In this document: one piece after another, positions 12,401 to 21,154 of the stretch | How positions within the stretch are numbered: position 1 is the first letter of the stretch | How the letters are laid out: each line of letters starts with the position of its first letter | DNA from: Saccopteryx bilineata | Lineage: Eukaryota > Chordata > Mammalia > Chiroptera > Emballonuridae | Direction of reading: 5' to 3' | DNA: 64,000 nt | Assembly: GCF_036850765.1 (NCBI RefSeq) | Contig: NC_089493.1 | Location: forward strand, 8,929,632 to 8,993,631 | Notes under the pieces: model-generated | The model's input: the letters and a program-made list of their open reading frames with translations, nothing else | What the model was told of the DNA's origin: nothing | The model's database searches: none | Made by a program: the position numbers and the translations under genes

Positions 12401-15400
12401 TAGGTTCTTGTAAATACTGGAAAATCGATATAGAAGAACTTGTTAAAATTCTGGCATGAAAGCAAAGAAATTTAACACTTTTCAGCTTGTAGAGCCTTAC
12501 TTACTTACCTAGATAAATGTTTATTTTTTTCATTAGACTGTTTAAAATAGCTCCCCGATTTCTGTTTCTACTCTGAGAAGCTCCTGGAGGGTCCAGGACC
12601 CTGGGATGGTCATCAGTATGTAGTCCATACTACTCATTATAGAAATGAGGAAGCCAGCACCCAGAGAGGAGGGTTCACTTGCTTAAGACCACACAGTTAG
12701 TGGCTGAGTCAGGACTAGATCACAGGTCTTAATTCCAAATTAGTGCATTCTCCAAGTGATGGCCTAATACATTCTCCCCAACATTTAGTCACCTGTATTT
12801 GTTGAATGGTTACTATATGTATTGCCACATTTTATTCTAGGCACAGTGAACAAAGTAGAGAAAAATCACTATTTAACAGAACTTAAAAATAATTAAACAT
12901 ATCCATAATTCGTCCTGCTGTGTGCCATGGAGAGAAAAAGAGCAAGGGAGGAAGAGGCAGGTGGGAGGGCCGTTGTTCAGGGAGCCAAGTGGAGAGGGGT
13001 ATTCAGAAGATGAGAGAGGACCGAGAGTCCAGGCTTCTTGTAGTGACTGGTGTGCACACAGCACGCTCATTTAATGAAATGTGGTGTGACGTGGTCTGCG
13101 TGTGTGGCTTAGGATATAGCCACCAGTATTAATTCTGTAGACAAAACATGGTCAAGTTCCAGTTGACAGTTCAGCCACTGCAAGCCTGCTTCTTTTGTTT
13201 GATGTGTGCACTCAGTGGGTGACTTCATTCTCATAGAAGTCCCAGTATTCATGCTTCGGTTCCCTGTTTAGCAGCATTCATCTAGGAATGAATGCGCAGT
13301 AAAGTTCACCAGTGAGGGTGGCACATAAAAACTTACTGACCACGATTATTAGGCCCAGAGAGACCTAGCGATTTGCCCATGATTGCAGCCTATGTTACTG
13401 AGAAAACTGGGAGTCATGTCCAGTTTTTCTGGCTCTTTCTGCTTCACAAAGGAGCTAAAAATCAGTAAATACCTTACTGTTTTTCTCTTTACTTTTTGGT
13501 AATGACTATATTATTTGGTGTAATTTATTAATTTGTTCTTCATATGAGTTGAGGATATCTGCCAGAATAAATTTTTTTTAAGATGAACATTACTTAGTAA
13601 ACTAGGAAAATTTTTTGTGAGAAATTTTAAGTAATAAAATAAATACAATTTATAAGATGATTACCATTGGTTTAATTGTTATATTACCCTAAAATCTAAA
13701 GCTAAAGACATTCTTTTTTATTTATTTTGTGGTTTTGTTTTTATTCTGCAATTGAACAAATTAATTTATATCTAATTTCAAATGTCAATAATTTGAATAT
13801 AAATAACTCCTCTCCTTTCTTTATTTGCAGAGAATTTAGATTCACATCAGAAGTTCCTATTCGACTTGATTATCATGGCAAACACGTATCAATGGATCAG
13901 GTTTGGAAACTTTGTATAAATAGACTCTACAAAGTTATCTCATTTGTTTTTCTAATGGACTCAATTAAAATTTTTTTTCTGTCAGAGTTTTATATATGAA
14001 ATAAAGTACAAGATTTTAAAATGTGTTTTTAAGGTAAATTAAATACATTTGCTTAAGAACCCATGAGTAAAATTTGATATAAATTGGGTCATACCTGTTA
14101 TAAAATATGTATTGTTTTGCTGTAAATATCTTAAGTGTTTTAGCTTCATTAGTGAATATTGCTCTGACTTTCCCAAATAATAACTATTTTAAATGTTGAG
14201 TCTCTCAATTTGCAGATTAATGTGGCCTTTTTTTTTAATTGTAAAGGGTACACTAGCTGGGATTTTGATTGGTCTGGCCCAGTTAAACTGCTCCGAACTG
14301 AAGCTGAAGAGGCTTTTCTATCGGCATGGGTAAGCTGACTGGCGAGGCTAAGCTGACTCAGCATGGGTAGGCTGACTCAGCATGGGAGGCTCTAAGGCAG
14401 TGGTTCTCAAACGTTTTGAAGTCGGGGTACATTTAAAATTCTACAAATAATTGTAGGCACACTATATACAAATTTCTGAGAAATATAATAAGTCAAATAT
14501 TAAAGAAAAAAATATAAAGTCCAAGCATGTTTTTATGGTATTAAAATAAATATGACAAAATTAAATTTATTCTGACATTAAAAGACATTTTTATGTTACA
14601 TTTTTTGAGTTATGCTTTTCAGAATTTGTAAAAAAGGGATTAAAAAATAAAAAAATGACAAAAAAGTTATCTTTTTATATATAGAGATACATTCTTAGTA
14701 AGATTTAGTAAATTCAGCAGGTCCTGGCACGAATGTGTTAAGTTTTCTCATTCTTGTGTTTATGAGAAACATGAGCCTGATGTGTCCTAGTGATTTCTTC
14801 AAAGTTTGGGCATATATTTGAAAGGCAAACTCTCATTTCCTGTCAATACATTGAAGAATTTCTCTCTTTTTACTCTTGTGTTGAGTGCAGAAAAGGGGAC
14901 CATACATATCATCTTAACTTTACACCAAACAAAGGATAGAAGAAACTTCCTCCAGTCTTTCTGGGGAACATGGGGGGTAGTGTAAACAATCCAGCACCAC
15001 GGCTTAACAGCCTTTTGCAACCTAATCAGGCAAGTGAGGTGGGGGGTTGGGCAGACTGTCAGTTTACAGCCAATTCCCCACACCTCTGTCCCCCAAAAAT
15101 CTAAGCTCCAAAAACCGTGTTGGTTTTTTGGTCCCCAACAGGCACATATTTCTCTGCAATACCATAGGGCGTACCTGGAAATCTTCTAGGGTGCACACTT
15201 TGAGAACCTCTGCCCTAAGGTGTCATTACTGAAGTCAGTTTACAACGAATTGAAAATGGAATTTTCTTAGCCAAGTGTACATTATTTAATTGTTTGACAG
15301 TATTGTTGCAGAGAGCCTCATTTTTAGAGGCTCCGTACTGATGAGCAGGTAGGTTTTATTCTGAGAGAGTAGAAGTAATTTGAACAAAGTAGTATTTTTT

Positions 15401-18400
15401 TAAAAATAGCTCTAGTTATAATATTTTTAATAATTTTCCAAAGTTGTAAATCAGATTCCTCAGTGAAAAGACTGGAAGTTCTCACAAGGTGACGGTTCGT
15501 GGTAGCCCAGAACTGGGTGGCAGCTGATGGACGTTGTTCGTCCTATGCCAGAGCTTTGGGTGCTCAAGCCGTAAAACAGTGTAGACACACTGACACAGAC
15601 TGCCAGCCGTGTGGAAGTTAGCATTGCAGTTGGGTTATATATGTGTGTATACATTTATTTATATATATGTCTTTAGGTTGAACACCTGTAAGATTTTGCC
15701 CTTGTAGTTTGTAAATTTCCTTTTGTCTTTTTTTTATTTTTATTTTTTCACAGGGACAGAGAGAGAGTCAGAGAGAGGGATAGACAGGGACAGACAGACA
15801 GGAACGGAGAGAGATGAGAAGAATCAATCATCAGTTTTTTGTTGCGAGACCTTAGTTGTTCATTGATTGCTTTCTCATATGTGCCTTGACCATGGGCCTT
15901 CAGCAGACCGAATAACCCCTTGCTTGAGCCAGCGACCTTGGGTCCAAGCTGGTGAGCTTTTGCTCAAACCAGATGAGCCTGCGCTCAAGCTGGCGACCTC
16001 GGGGTCTTGAACCTGGGTCCTGTGCATCCCAGTTCGATGCTCTATCCACTGCGCCACTGCCTGGTCAGGCTCCTTTAGTCTTAAGTGAAAATATCTTCCA
16101 AACTTATCTGAAGCTGTAAATTTCTTTCTCCTTCTTGTGGACTAACAGTCACTTGCTCTAGTTTGCTAGGTGTTGACAAGTTATTCTCCTATGCAATATC
16201 TGAATGGCTCACTGACATTAAGAAGAACCAGCTACCAGGAATCCTGGGAGGTGTTGGGCCCATGCACTCACTAGTACAATTAGGTGAGTTTTCCTTTTTA
16301 ATCAAAAGATAATTCATTTCATCTAATCAGTGATACTTAACCATTTTCAGGTTATGCATGCTTTTGAGAGTCAATGTGAGGACTATCTGTCTAGAAAACT
16401 TAGATTTATAGTCATAGACACAAAACTTTGCTTCCCATTTCAGGGGTTAAAAACCCAGGGCTGAGTGAGAGCGGAGGCCAGAGCTCAGCACGGCTGTTGA
16501 CTCTCGTGTTGATGTTGTTTTAGTGCAAGGCCTGAAGGACTTGGTCTGGCTGCCGATAGAGCAATACCGGAAGGACGGCCGCATCGTCAGGGGGTTCCAG
16601 AGAGGCGCTGCCTCCTTTGGCACCTCGACAGCCATGGCTGCCCTAGAACTCACCAACAGAATGGTTCAAACCATACAGGTATCTTTCCATAGGCGACCTG
16701 GCTGTGCAGAGGGGGTGAGCCATTGCAAAACAGTCTATCATTTTGTTTTTAAAATGACATTGTGAAAATATACAGATGTTGAGAATAGATAATGTATTTG
16801 TAATACCATGCCTTTTTTTTTTTTTTTTTTTTTTTGTATTTTTCTGATGCTGGAAACGGGGAGAGACAGTCAGACAGACTCCCGCATGCACCTGACTGGG
16901 ATCCACCCGGCACGCCCACCAGGGGCGACGCTCTGCCCACCAGGGGGCGATGCTCTGCCCCTCCGGGGCGTCGCTCTGCCGCGACCAGAGCCACTCTAGC
17001 GCCTGGGGCAGAGGCCAAGGAGCCATCCCCAGCGCCTGGGCCATCTTTGCTCCAATGGAGCCTTGGCTGCGGGAGGGGAAGAGAGAGACAGAGAGGAAGG
17101 AGGGGGTGGGGGTGGAGAAGCAAATGGGCGCTTCTCCTATGTGCCCTGGCCGGGAATCGAACCTGGTCCCCCGCACACCAGGCCGACGCTCTACCGCTGA
17201 GCCAACCGGCCAGGGCCCTATGCCTTTTTTATTGGTTATCTGGTGTCAGTGGAATACAGTATTAAATTTGTTTGCCTGTTTCAGGTAAATTATAGCCATT
17301 AAGTTAGCCAAGGATCTATTTCACCACACTTATATGGAAAGATCACGGCTCCACGTAAAGAAAGCATACAAATCAAACGGTGGTTGCATGAAGGGTTGTT
17401 ACATTAAGTGTTAGGCTCCAACTGACCTCGTCCAGACTGCATTCTTGACTAACCTGGTGACATGGAAAATGTCCTCGGAGGGACAGAGCAGGGGCTGAAA
17501 AGCCAGCTTGATCCAGAGGGCATTCGTTTTGAGTGTATACATTGGTGTGCTTGTTACGGAAGTGGTAACTTCCTGTAAAGGTGTCAGATGCTGCAGAAGT
17601 CCTGGGAGTCAGCCCCTGCGGGAGTGTATTCTTGGGGCGTGACTTCAGACTTCCCTCTAATTCAGTCCTCGCTTTCTATCACATGGTCCAGGCAGCGGCC
17701 GAGACTGCTTATGACATGGTGTCTCCTGGTACCCTTTCTGTTGAGCCCAAGAAGATCAGAAGGTTTCCTCACCACCGCTTAGCCCACCAGCCCGTAGACC
17801 TGCGGGAAGGCGTGGCCAAGGCCTACAGCGTCGTGAAGGAGGTAGGTGATACGTGCGTGGGACAAGCCGGAGCTCGCCTCCGTGCTTCCCAGCTTTCGTC
17901 TGAAGAGCCCGCGGCGGTTGGAGTCTGTTCCCGAGAGACTTCTGGGAGTGGATTTGGAACTGTGCCACAGTGGGCGTGATGCGAGCATTGGCTAAGAGCA
18001 GGGGGCCGCGGGTGACAAGAGGAGTGGTCCCTTGCGAGGACAGTGAGGAGGAAGGGCTCCAGGGCTCCCCAGGGTTCAGTGCGTGTTTACTTGGCTGCCG
18101 CCACCTCGGATTTGTGTAAAACCCGTTTTCCCATCCCGGTCCCATGTTCCGCCTCCCCTGCCCCGAGAAGGTGCCGGTTTCTCTGCGCGCTTTCCGATTG
18201 CTTTTATACGAGGATATACTCATAAGCGAAACATGCTGCTGTAACCACAAATGTATGTTGTCGTTCTGTGACTTATGTCTTTCAGGATACCCGTGGTGAT
18301 GTATTTATACCTAATTTAAACTGTTTTTCATTGTGCGAATATAGCATAAGTTACTTATTTTCCTGTCGGTGGACACAGAGTTTCCATTTTTCTTTAAAAC

Positions 18401-21154
18401 TCCGCTACAGGAATGTTCCTATGAAAGTCCCTTTTTTTCATCTGTGGAGCTGTTAGTGTAGAATTGGTGATTTATAACAACTTGCATTTTGGCATTTGCT
18501 ATAAACATTGCCAACTCGTCACCTGGCTGCAGCGGTGGGCCCTGGTCCTGTGGCAGTTGTCGGGCATTCCTGTCTCACTCCTACATGACATTCTTTGTAA
18601 TATGACATGCAGTTTGAGGTCACTTTACGATTCTCATATAAGGATTTTCTTAGAGATACTTTCCCCCATGTTCTGACAGGCAGGAGTGCCTGGCAGCCTC
18701 TCAGCTGACAGAGGAGCCCAGATGGCCCCGGCGGTGGGGAGGCCACTGAGGCAGGGCCCCGGGAAATATGTGAGTGGGTGCATAAAGGCAGGCCCTGGTC
18801 ACCCTCCGAGAAAGATCGAGTCAGGAGAGTTGAGAGAGCGGTCAGACCCGTTTCTGCAGATGGCGGGATTGGGCCGTCATCAGTAGACACGTTAGCAGGC
18901 AGGTTGGAAGTGACCCTGGAAGCAGGCTCGGCATCACTCTTGGACAGGTAGCACTGCCGTTTGCAAAATGCTTGCCTAATGTCATATGTATTCATTTAAA
19001 ATAAATGTTTGTGCACCTATTCTGTGCCAGGTGCGTAGTGACCCATAAAGACAGGCGGTGTCGCTCACCGAGAGGCGGGAAGCAGGCTTAGCAGGGGTGG
19101 CCCCAGTGCATTGTGGCCACCCGGTCACGGGGCAGGATCGGAAGCCAGGACTTGGGTCTAAAACTGCCAACATGCAAATGAAGGAAGGCAGGTGGGAGCA
19201 GTAAGCGTGGGCAGAGGTGTAGGGACTACTTGGTTGGGCAGAATCTTTCAGTAGAGGTTCCTACACGGTGATAAATAGTTCTTCCTTTTAGATGTTAGTA
19301 ACTCAGAGCTCAAGAGAGGCACTGTGTGTTTCACAGACAGGCTCCTCCTGTAGGTCAGGGGTCAGCACTTGATCTTCCAGGTCAGAGCTGCCCATGGCTT
19401 CTTTTTGTGGCCCTTCCAGCTAAGAACAATCTTTACAATTTTAGAGGACTCTGAAAAGAAGAGTGAACAACCAAGACTTAGGGCCTACAAGTAAAATAGG
19501 GGATATTTTATCTCTTCATTTTCATTTCAGTATCCCCTAATTTTTGTGAGGAGTATATTGACCCTCTGGCCCTTTGTAGAGAAAGGTGGCCCACCCCCAC
19601 TTTTCATAATTCTGTCAGGTAGTCAGGCAGAATGGTAAGGGTAGTAGTGGCTATCTAGGAATTAGTTTATAAACACTTAGCTGTGCCAAGCTCTTTAGAG
19701 GCATTATTTTATTGAATTCCAACAATCACTGCAGTATTTCAGTTCCCCATTGAAAGGACTTGTGTAAGTCTTGAGACTTGGATTTACTTCTGTTGTCTCC
19801 AGACTGGGTGGTAGCGATTATTTTCATAAACTAGTACCTTACTATTTGTGGGTTAGGGAGAGGAGCTGAGAGGGGAGGAAGGTGCTGTGGACAAATCTGT
19901 AAACTAAACATTTTTTATTGTATTGACGTTTCACACACTGACTGTTAGCCTGTAGATTAGATACAACAATAGCACTTATTATTTTTAGTTCTTCTGTGCT
20001 TTATCACGTCCCTCCACCTGCCACCTTGTGGGGTAGAAACGATACTGTTAGCTTGTCAGAGTGCTGGCTGGGTCCTGGGTAGCACCCGGTTCTTTGATTT
20101 CCCCTGGAGAGCCCAAAGTTTCCGATACTGCCTCTCACTGCAACGTCACAGTGGAACAGTGCCCCTTGTCCCCTTAGGGATTTCTGCGTTAGACGGAGGG
20201 TAGACATTCGAACATCATGTGTGAAGTTTTCCTCCAACGCCTGACCTCACGTTTGTACATTGGCTCTGAAGCTCAGTGGTTGTGGTGCCCAGATGTTAGG
20301 CAGTGGTGAGGGGGCCGAGCTGCAGAGGCTGTGTCTCTGCGTGTCTGACGTGCTCCTGCGTCCTGCTCTACACCTTCTTCATTTAATTTCGTAAAATGTT
20401 CTGTTTAGTCCTTTATCTTAATTGAATGCTGCACAGTAATCAGTTGTTTTTTCTAATACATAGCCAGTAATTTAAAACCAATGAGATAACATTTTGGAGT
20501 TTAGCAGAATTAGGTTTTCTTGTTGCAGTTGAGTCAGAGGAACTGTCACCATGTTCCTCTAGGTGGTATTTATTCCAGAAGCCGGTTTGCTAAATTTGAT
20601 TTAACTGGAGTGAGTAATGGTGCAGGACCGCTGCTCTTGGACCATTCAAGACCTTTGTAAGCTTCCCCATGGGTACTTGTAGATTGGCTACATTTCTGTA
20701 CATGAGTGTCACAACAAGATACTAAATCGTAATAATTGCTTCTTTCTCTCCCTTATAATCAGATTTTTGTCATAAAAATAGTAATCCTGGGGTATCTCAA
20801 AAGTAGGTTTTTTTTGTCTACTTACAAACATAATGTTGAGTAATTGTACTGCAGTGTGTATTACAGGATAATTGAGAGCGTTCTGAACAGTGACTCACTC
20901 CTTTCTCTGCTGCCCCCACCCAGGGCATCACGGACACAGCCCACACCATTTACGAGACCGCGGCCCGTGAGCATGAGAGCCGGGGAGTCACCGGGGCTGT
21001 GGGCGAGGTCCTGCGTCAGATCCCCCCGGCAGTGGTAAAGCCTCTGATCGTGGCCACAGAAGCAACCTCAAACGTGTTAGGAGGCATGAGAAACCAGATC
21101 AGACCAGACGTTCGGCAGGACGAATCCCAGAAGTGGCGCCATGGGGAAGACTGA
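1055..21154 (+). CDS. ATG2B: Autophagy-related protein 2 homolog B, C-terminal ~500 residues (11 spliced exons)
   Basis: ATG2 proteins are rod-shaped lipid-transfer proteins that bridge the ER and the growing phagophore and move phospholipids for autophagosome formation; they also sit on lipid droplets and bind WIPI proteins. The coding exons are 1055-1163, 1896-2090, 3200-3301, 10309-10387, 10680-10887, 13831-13900, 14247-14329, 16162-16283, 16524-16678, 17692-17841 and 20924-21154. All introns are GT-AG and every exon phase joins. The spliced product matches the vertebrate ATG2B C-terminus as I know it, including the segments VFIVQDLEIRDRLAASQ, LPGILGGVGPMHSLVQL and NVLGGMRNQIRPDVRQDESQ. 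The family is about 2,080 aa, so roughly the last quarter is here. The later exons hold the conserved ATG C-terminal domain and the amphipathic region linked to membrane and lipid-droplet targeting (placement inferred). ATG2A is the alternative paralogue, but the residues and the BDKRB1/BDKRB2 neighbours favour ATG2B. The frame is intact. Confidence 0.96.
1228..1388 (+). mobile_element. MER5A-like hAT-Charlie remnant
   Basis: The stretch reads like the MER5A body: TTGCTGGGCCCCAGAATTTC, then TCTGATTTGGTAGATCTGAG, GGTGGGGCCCAGAGTGTGCA, and near the end TGGGGAACCGCTGCCTGG. It is diverged, and the terminal inverted repeats are degraded. Ancient eutherian non-autonomous DNA transposon in an ATG2B intron. 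Confidence 0.75.
1896..2090 (+). CDS. ATG2B: ATG2B coding exon
   Basis: Acceptor TGTGAAG at 1889-1895, donor GTGAGA at 2091. It is 65 codons long, phase 0 at both ends. It starts VKFQHEVYPPC and ends PRKAHSNM, a block strongly conserved between ATG2 paralogues. An in-frame upstream ATG in the intron makes a longer artefactual ORF; splicing decides the boundary. Confidence 0.95.
2585..2596. repeat. Poly-G tract
   Basis: Run of about 12 G in an intron; a length-unstable mononucleotide tract. Confidence 0.8.
2725..3134 (+). mobile_element. tRNA-derived SINE (GCCCTGG type), full length
   Basis: The head GCCCTGGCCGGTTGGCTCAG contains the A box. The B box GGTTCGATTCC follows, and GGCCAGGGCA closes the acceptor-like stem. 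A long unique body and an A-rich tail follow. It is flanked by 13-bp target duplications AAAAATGAGAACA at 2712-2724 and 3135-3147. No functional tRNA is implied. Confidence 0.93.
3200..3301 (+). CDS. ATG2B: ATG2B coding exon
   Basis: 34 codons, phase 0 to 0. It encodes LTIKALHVRPESG through MPLRLNIDQ. Acceptor TCATGTAG. The donor GTCTGT is weaker than consensus. The SINE at 2725-3134 sits only about 65 bp upstream of the acceptor. Confidence 0.94.
3905..4130 (+). mobile_element. MIR SINE remnant
   Basis: Diverged match to the MIR core and tail: CAGGCCTGGGCTTAAATCTC, then TTGGTGGCTTTGGGTATGTT, TTCAAGCCTCAGGTTCTTCA, and the terminal ATGATGCCTGGCACAGAATG. Confidence 0.7.
4495..4769. mobile_element. 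Non-autonomous hAT element (275 bp) with 8-bp TSD
   Basis: The left end CAGTGGGCCCCAAC and the right end, read on the other strand as CAATGGTCCCCAAC, form imperfect terminal inverted repeats. Flanks CTCTAGAT (4487-4494) and CTCTAAAT (4770-4777) are an 8-bp target duplication with one mismatch, as expected for hAT. No transposase is visible. Confidence 0.88.
5690..5965 (+). mobile_element. L2-like LINE 3' fragment
   Basis: Phrases such as TAGTGTGAGGAGACCAGCC and AGGAAAGGCTTTCTGGAGGA, then GGTGACACTTGAGTAGGTCT, match the old L2 3' end. No target duplication. Family call is from memory of the consensus. Confidence 0.55.
6243..6425 (+). mobile_element. Short tRNA-derived SINE (CCTGACCTGTGG type), 5' half of a composite
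   Basis: The head GCCTGACCTGTGGTGGCGCA, then GGTTCAAAACC as a degenerate B box and GGTCAAGGCACATATGGGAG, mark a second SINE subfamily. It has a (TC)n tract at 6365-6411 and an AATAAATAAA tail. It shares one outer target duplication with the following SINE. Confidence 0.88.
6365..6411. repeat. (TC)n microsatellite
   Basis: More than 15 consecutive CT units inside the SINE tail region. Confidence 0.9.
6455..6823 (+). mobile_element. tRNA-derived SINE (GCCCTGG type), 3' half of a composite
   Basis: The head GCCCTGGCTGGTTGGCTCAG and B box GGTTCGATTCC are followed by the usual body and an A-rich tail. The sequence after its tail (6824-6844) duplicates the 21 bases before the preceding SINE (6221-6241), not the bases directly before its own head. 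Confidence 0.9.
6845..7480 (+). mobile_element. L1M-type LINE 3' fragment, part 1
   Basis: Reads as a diverged mammalian L1M 3' region: CCATTTTCATTGCTCAGTAG, then GTTTGTTTACTTATTGACTT, TTATAAATAAAGCTGTTGGA, GGACACATGCTTTCATTTTC and GTGGTCACACCGTTGTACGT. Split from part 2 by a nested SINE at 7481. Confidence 0.8.
7481..7806 (+). mobile_element. tRNA-derived SINE (CCTGACCAGGCGG, Rhin-like type), nested in L1M
   Basis: The head CCTGACCAGGCGGTGGCGCA is followed by GATAGAGCGTCGGACTGGGA, then repeated GGTCGCTGGCT motifs and a T/C-rich then A-rich tail. Perfect 17-bp target duplications AAAACTTGGTGTCACTG at 7464-7480 and 7807-7823. Resembles the Rhin SINE of rhinolophoid bats; subfamily name from memory. 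Confidence 0.9.
7824..8060 (+). mobile_element. L1M-type LINE 3' fragment, part 2
   Basis: Continues the L1M consensus after the SINE: TCTTTTTACTTTGGCTGTC, GGGTTTCCCTGATGACTGAT, then TTTATCTTCTGTAAAATGTC and TTCAAAATTAGGTTGTTTGT. The right end is uncertain. Confidence 0.72.
8300..8853 (-). mobile_element. Internally deleted mariner (MITE-like, 554 bp)
   Basis: Terminal inverted repeats containing GTCTACCGGAAAGTTCTGTC occur at both ends with about one mismatch in 27. The element is flanked by TA at 8298-8299 and 8854-8855, the mariner target duplication. On the minus strand a reading frame from ATG at 8679 to TAA at 8374 (102 codons) starts like a mariner transposase (MATDKVHLRHCNF). It then jumps to the C-terminal catalytic region (PPYSPDLAPSNYHLF, which contains the last catalytic Asp) and ends with the family-typical WQEIINNNGNYII. 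One in-frame TAG (codon 45) interrupts it. Roughly the middle two thirds of a ~345-aa transposase are missing, so it cannot transpose by itself. Confidence 0.93.
9455..9880 (+). mobile_element. MIR SINE remnant split by a tandem repeat
   Basis: The right part reads as the MIR middle and end: TTAACCTCTCTGTGTCCTGG, then TTTTCTCATCTGTAAGTTAG and ATATGGTAAGGACTCAGTAC. The left part, ATGTAACCTAGTGGTGAAAG, resembles the MIR start, though less certainly. The 40-bp array at 9545-9662 lies between. Confidence 0.55.
9545..9662. repeat. 40-bp tandem repeat, 3 copies
   Basis: Units start at 9545, 9585 and 9625 with GTTACCACCGCAGCGCAGAG or its GCCGCGC variant. They are nearly identical, so the expansion is recent. 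GC- and CpG-rich in an otherwise AT-rich intron. Confidence 0.93.
9909..10223 (-). mobile_element. tRNA-derived SINE (Rhin-like type)
   Basis: Reverse orientation: it starts with a T-run (tail) and ends with CCACCACCCGGTCAGGC, the complement of the CCTGACC head. Target duplication GAAATATGG at 9898-9906 and 10224-10232. It ends about 85 bp upstream of the ATG2B exon at 10309. Confidence 0.9.
10309..10387 (+). CDS. ATG2B: ATG2B coding exon
   Basis: Encodes DALFFLKDFFTSLSAEVELL, then VAPDPE plus one base of the next codon. Acceptor AATTTTAG, donor GTACTA. This is the conserved sheet-edge motif of the ATG2 C-terminal region. Confidence 0.95.
10680..10887 (+). CDS. ATG2B: ATG2B coding exon (variable linker)
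   Basis: Starts with two bases completing Val, then KKSPGADVTC, and ends DQPVFF plus two bases of Arg. The middle is a Ser/Pro/Asn/Gln-rich linker that is poorly conserved in the family. Acceptor CCTTTCAG, donor GTAAAT. Confidence 0.92.
11402..11590. repeat. (CCCTT)n then (CCTTTT)n microsatellite
   Basis: About 20 CCCTT units are followed by interrupted repeats and a CCTTTT tract at about 11545-11588. It abuts the tail end of a minus-strand SINE and probably grew from that tail. Confidence 0.95.
11591..11929 (-). mobile_element. tRNA-derived SINE (GCCCTGG type), diverged
   Basis: The right end GAGCCAACTGGCCAGGGC is the complement of the GCCCTGGCCAGTTGGCTC head, and GAATCAAACCCGGGACC is the B box complement. 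The body is more diverged than in other copies (e.g. TTGCTCGAATCATTCGAGCC), so this is an older insertion. Confidence 0.87.
12595..12750 (+). mobile_element. MIR SINE remnant
   Basis: Core match TAGAAATGAGGAAGCCAGCA, then CACTTGCTTAAGACCACACA and GTTAGTGGCTGAGTCAGGAC. Confidence 0.78.
13340..13435 (+). mobile_element. MIR SINE remnant
   Basis: Short diverged MIR core: TTAGGCCCAGAGAGACCTAG, then CGATTTGCCCATGATTGCAG. Confidence 0.55.
13831..13900 (+). CDS. ATG2B: ATG2B coding exon
   Basis: 70 bp. One base completes Arg, then EFRFTSEVPIRLDYHGKH and VSMDQ. Acceptor TTTGCAG, donor GTTTGG. Confidence 0.95.
14247..14329 (+). CDS. ATG2B: ATG2B coding exon
   Basis: Encodes GTLAGILIGLAQLNCSELK, then LKRLFYRHG with the last Gly split GG|T. 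Acceptor TGTAAAG is weak after a T-run. Donor GTAAGC at 14330. The donor context is repeated just downstream (see findings). The hydrophobic stretch belongs to the membrane-associating amphipathic region of ATG2 (inference). Confidence 0.94.
14398..15212. mobile_element. Non-autonomous hAT element (815 bp) with 8-bp TSD
   Basis: The left end CAGTGGTTCTCAAACG and the right end, complement CAGAGGTTCTCAAAGT, are inverted. Flanks CTCTAAGG (14390-14397) and CCCTAAGG (15213-15220) match at 7 of 8. The interior is AT-rich on the left, with no transposase frame seen. The left end lies 68 bp past the ATG2B donor. Confidence 0.87.
15731..16070 (-). mobile_element. tRNA-derived SINE (Rhin-like type)
   Basis: The poly-T side at left and GCGCCACTGCCTGGTCAGGC at right give minus orientation. 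Flanks TCCTTTTGTCTT (15718) and TCCTTTAGTCTT (16071) are a target duplication with one mismatch. Ends 91 bp before the next ATG2B exon. Confidence 0.9.
16162..16283 (+). CDS. ATG2B: ATG2B coding exon
   Basis: One base completes Gly, then LLGVDKLFSYAISEWLTD, then IKKNQLPGILGGVGPMHSLV and QL plus one base of Val. Acceptor TGCTCTAG, donor GTGAGT. Confidence 0.96.
16524..16678 (+). CDS. ATG2B: ATG2B coding exon (core of the ATG C-terminal domain)
   Basis: Starts with TG completing Val, then QGLKDLVWLPIEQYRKDGR, then IVRGFQRGAASFGTSTAMAA and LELTNRMVQTIQ. This is the most conserved block of the family. Acceptor GTTTTAG, donor GTATCT. Confidence 0.97.
16819..17217 (-). mobile_element. tRNA-derived SINE (GCCCTGG type), low divergence
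   Basis: Long T-run then GTATTTTTCTGATGCTGG; the right end GAGCCAACCGGCCAGGGC is the complement of the head. Target duplication ATGCCTTTTTT around 16808 and 17220. Begins about 140 bp past an ATG2B donor. Confidence 0.9.
17692..17841 (+). CDS. ATG2B: ATG2B coding exon
   Basis: 50 codons, phase 0 to 0. AAAETAYDMVSPGTLSVEPK at the start, then HQPVDLREGVAKAYSVVKE at the end. Acceptor GGTCCAG, donor GTAGGT. Confidence 0.96.
19354..19605 (+). mobile_element. Possible hAT remnant (MER3-like left end)
   Basis: Begins CAGGGGTCAGCAC and has internal TTTGTGGCCCTTCCAG and CTGGCCCTTTGTAGAGAAAG, reminiscent of old hAT-Charlie elements. The right terminal repeat is degraded and no 8-bp duplication is found. 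Confidence 0.4.
19655..19810 (-). mobile_element. MIR SINE remnant
   Basis: Diverged MIR-like words: AACACTTAGCTGTGCCAAGC, then GGCATTATTTTATTGAATTC and GTTCCCCATTGAAAGGACTT. Orientation uncertain. Confidence 0.45.
20924..21154 (+). CDS. ATG2B: ATG2B terminal coding exon with stop
   Basis: Acceptor CACCCAG at 20917-20923. Encodes GITDTAHTIYETAAREHESR, then GVTGAVGEVLRQIPPAVVKP and a C-terminus ending KWRHGED before TGA at 21152-21154. Length and ending match the vertebrate ATG2B terminus. Confidence 0.97.
   Translation, partial: GITDTAHTIYETAAREHESRGVTGAVGEVLRQIPPAVVKPLIVATEATSNVLGGMRNQIRPDVRQDESQKWRHGED

Larger units (their letters stand above)
10888..13830. other. ATG2B intron, 2.9 kb
   Basis: Holds the pyrimidine microsatellite and SINE at 11402-11929 and two MIR remnants. 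The rest (10888-11400, 11930-12590, 12770-13335, 13440-13830) has no element I can name. Confidence 0.7.
17842..20923. other. Last ATG2B intron, 3.1 kb
   Basis: Contains a possible hAT remnant (19354-19605) and an MIR (about 19655-19810). TGTGCACCTATTCTGTGCCA at 19010-19029 is an MIR/L2-like scrap. The rest shows nothing I can name. No SINE is inserted here, unlike the other long introns. Confidence 0.65.

Noticed and set aside
16643..17265. ORFs of 124-177 codons around 16.6-17.3 kb
   Set aside because: They run through a SINE (16819-17217) and part of an ATG2B exon in mixed frames; SINE-derived ORFs of the same wording recur at 2.8, 11.8 and 40.5 kb.
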